From positions 1 to 31,349 of the forward strand of contig JBJEJI010000080.1 of the NCBI GenBank assembly GCA_051877895.1: a DNA stretch of 31,349 nt, in the 5' to 3' direction. This document shows, one piece after another, positions 30,528 through 31,349 of the stretch (within the stretch, counting starts at the first letter, position 1; every line of letters starts with the position of its first letter). The position numbers and the translations under genes are program-made. The notes beneath the pieces are model-generated. The model was not told the origin of the DNA, did no database searches, and saw nothing but the letters and a program-made list of their open reading frames with translations. The stretch is from UBA3775 sp051877895 (lineage in GTDB: Bacteria > Bacillota > Clostridia > Lachnospirales > Lachnospiraceae).

Positions 30528-31349
30528 TTATAAAATCATTGGAATTGACATAAGCCCTGTTTTTTCATCAAGTCCAAACATTATATTCATGTTCTGAACT
30601 GCCTGTCCTGCAGCACCTTTAACAAGATTATCCATTGCCCCCATCATAACAACTCTGCCTGTTCTTTCATCAATACAGAAATTAACATCGACAAAATTAC
30701 TTCCGGCAACACATCGGGTTTCAGGACAAATATTCTTTTTAAGAACTCTTATAAAATATTCATTATTATAATATTTATCATAAATTGCTTTCAAATCCTC
30801 ATAGCTGTAGCTTCCGGTTAAGTTTGCATATGCAGTTACAAGAATACCTCGGTTCATAGGAACAAGATGTGGTGTGAAATTAATCATAACTTCTTTTCCG
30901 CAGGCATATGAAAGCTGATCTTCAATTTCAGGTGTATGACGATGACTTGTTACGCCATAAGCTTTAATAGATTCATTAACTTCACAATAAAGGTTATTTA
31001 CCTTTGCCCCTCGTCCGGCACCACTGGTACCACTCTTGGCATCGATAATAATACTGTTAGGTTCAATAATTCCTTCCTTTACCAAAGGATAGATACTTAA
31101 GGTTGAACAGGTTGGATAACAACCCGGATTTGCAACCAGTCTTGCATTTTTTACATCATCTCTGTTAATCTCACATAAACCATAAACTGCTTCATCTATA
31201 AATTCAGGGCTTTTATGCGTAATTCCATACCACTGTTCATATCTTCCAACCTTTTTTATTCGGAAGTCTGCAGACAAATCAATGATTTTGGTTTTAGACA
31301 ATACATTTTCATTAACAAGTGATGCACAAAGTCCCTGAGGTGTAGCTGT
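30528..31349 (-). CDS. argC: N-acetyl-gamma-glutamyl-phosphate reductase, N-terminus cut by the window edge
   Basis: An NADPH-dependent reductase making N-acetylglutamate semialdehyde. The frame is open to the right edge. The residues before the first internal Met-like codon (TATPQGLCASLVNENVLSKTK) match the ATPxGxxxxL segment of the Rossmann domain, so the true start is outside. Catalytic Cys in VANPGCYPTCS and His in TSHRHTPEIEDQLS are present, with IIDLSADFRIK and the C-terminal MGAMDNLVKGAAGQAVQNMNIMFGLDE. Roughly 70-75 N-terminal residues are missing. It is the first visible gene of argC-argJ-argB-argD; its promoter is outside the window. Confidence 0.96.
   Translation of the reverse strand, partial: TATPQGLCASLVNENVLSKTKIIDLSADFRIKKVGRYEQWYGITHKSPEFIDEAVYGLCEINRDDVKNARLVANPGCYPTCSTLSIYPLVKEGIIEPNSIIIDAKSGTSGAGRGAKVNNLYCEVNESIKAYGVTSHRHTPEIEDQLSYACGKEVMINFTPHLVPMNRGILVTAYANLTGSYSYEDLKAIYDKYYNNEYFIRVLKKNICPETRCVAGSNFVDVNFCIDERTGRVVMMGAMDNLVKGAAGQAVQNMNIMFGLDEKTGLMSIPMIL

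Noticed and set aside
1..31349. CRISPR arrays, insertion sequences, toxin-antitoxin or restriction systems
   Set aside because: No regularly spaced repeats, transposase-like proteins or recognisable defence genes were seen on either strand.

Overview
The window is low-GC Firmicute DNA, most likely from a spore-forming member of the Lachnospiraceae (Clostridia). The evidence is the AT-rich sequence, strong GGAGG ribosome-binding sites, sporulation genes (spoIIP, gpr), a CIRCE-controlled hrcA-grpE-dnaK operon, and several small families typical of that group. I cannot name the genus. Nearly all genes lie on the minus strand. Read 5'->3' on that strand (right to left), they run argC-argJ-argB-argD, comEA-response regulator-histidine kinase-GerMN lipoprotein-comEC, pssA-psd-holA-tRNA-Ser, an accessory block, then rpsT-gpr-spoIIP-lepA-hemW-hrcA-grpE-dnaK.

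The right part (18.0-31.3 kb) holds arginine synthesis through the acetylated cycle (argC is cut by the window edge), then a competence DNA-uptake operon. That operon carries an OmpR/PhoB-type two-component system and a GerMN lipoprotein between comEA and comEC. Next come the two phosphatidylethanolamine synthesis genes (pssA, psd), the DNA polymerase III delta subunit (holA) and a tRNA-Ser(CGA) with its own promoter.

The left part (1-7.9 kb) is a conserved housekeeping, sporulation and heat-shock string. rpsT has its own promoter, a structured leader and a terminator. gpr and spoIIP overlap. lepA and hemW follow, then hrcA-grpE-dnaK behind a sigma-A promoter and a perfect CIRCE operator.

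Between holA/tRNA-Ser and rpsT, which are neighbours in Bacillus-type gene order, lies about 10 kb of accessory genes (7.96-17.9 kb). They are: an AraC regulator divergent from a GH43-CBM6 glycosidase; an orphan 72-residue protein resembling NHLP/Nif11-type leader regions; an ECF sigma factor with an overlapping single-pass membrane partner; an unrecognised protein whose leader carries a near-copy of its own start region; a cytosolic Cu/Zn superoxide dismutase-like protein; a YczE-like membrane protein; a short-chain dehydrogenase; and a PerR-like regulator followed by one long reading frame that fuses a rubredoxin/glutamate-synthase-like flavoprotein to a complete rubrerythrin. The superoxide dismutase, PerR-like regulator and rubrerythrin suggest an oxidative-stress theme for the right half of this block.

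The most interesting items are the flavoprotein-rubrerythrin fusion with a perfect internal ribosome-binding site and start, the duplicated start region and mini-ORF upstream of 12804, the orphan leader-like small protein, and the two-component system inside the com operon. I saw no CRISPR array, insertion sequence, integrase or phage gene.
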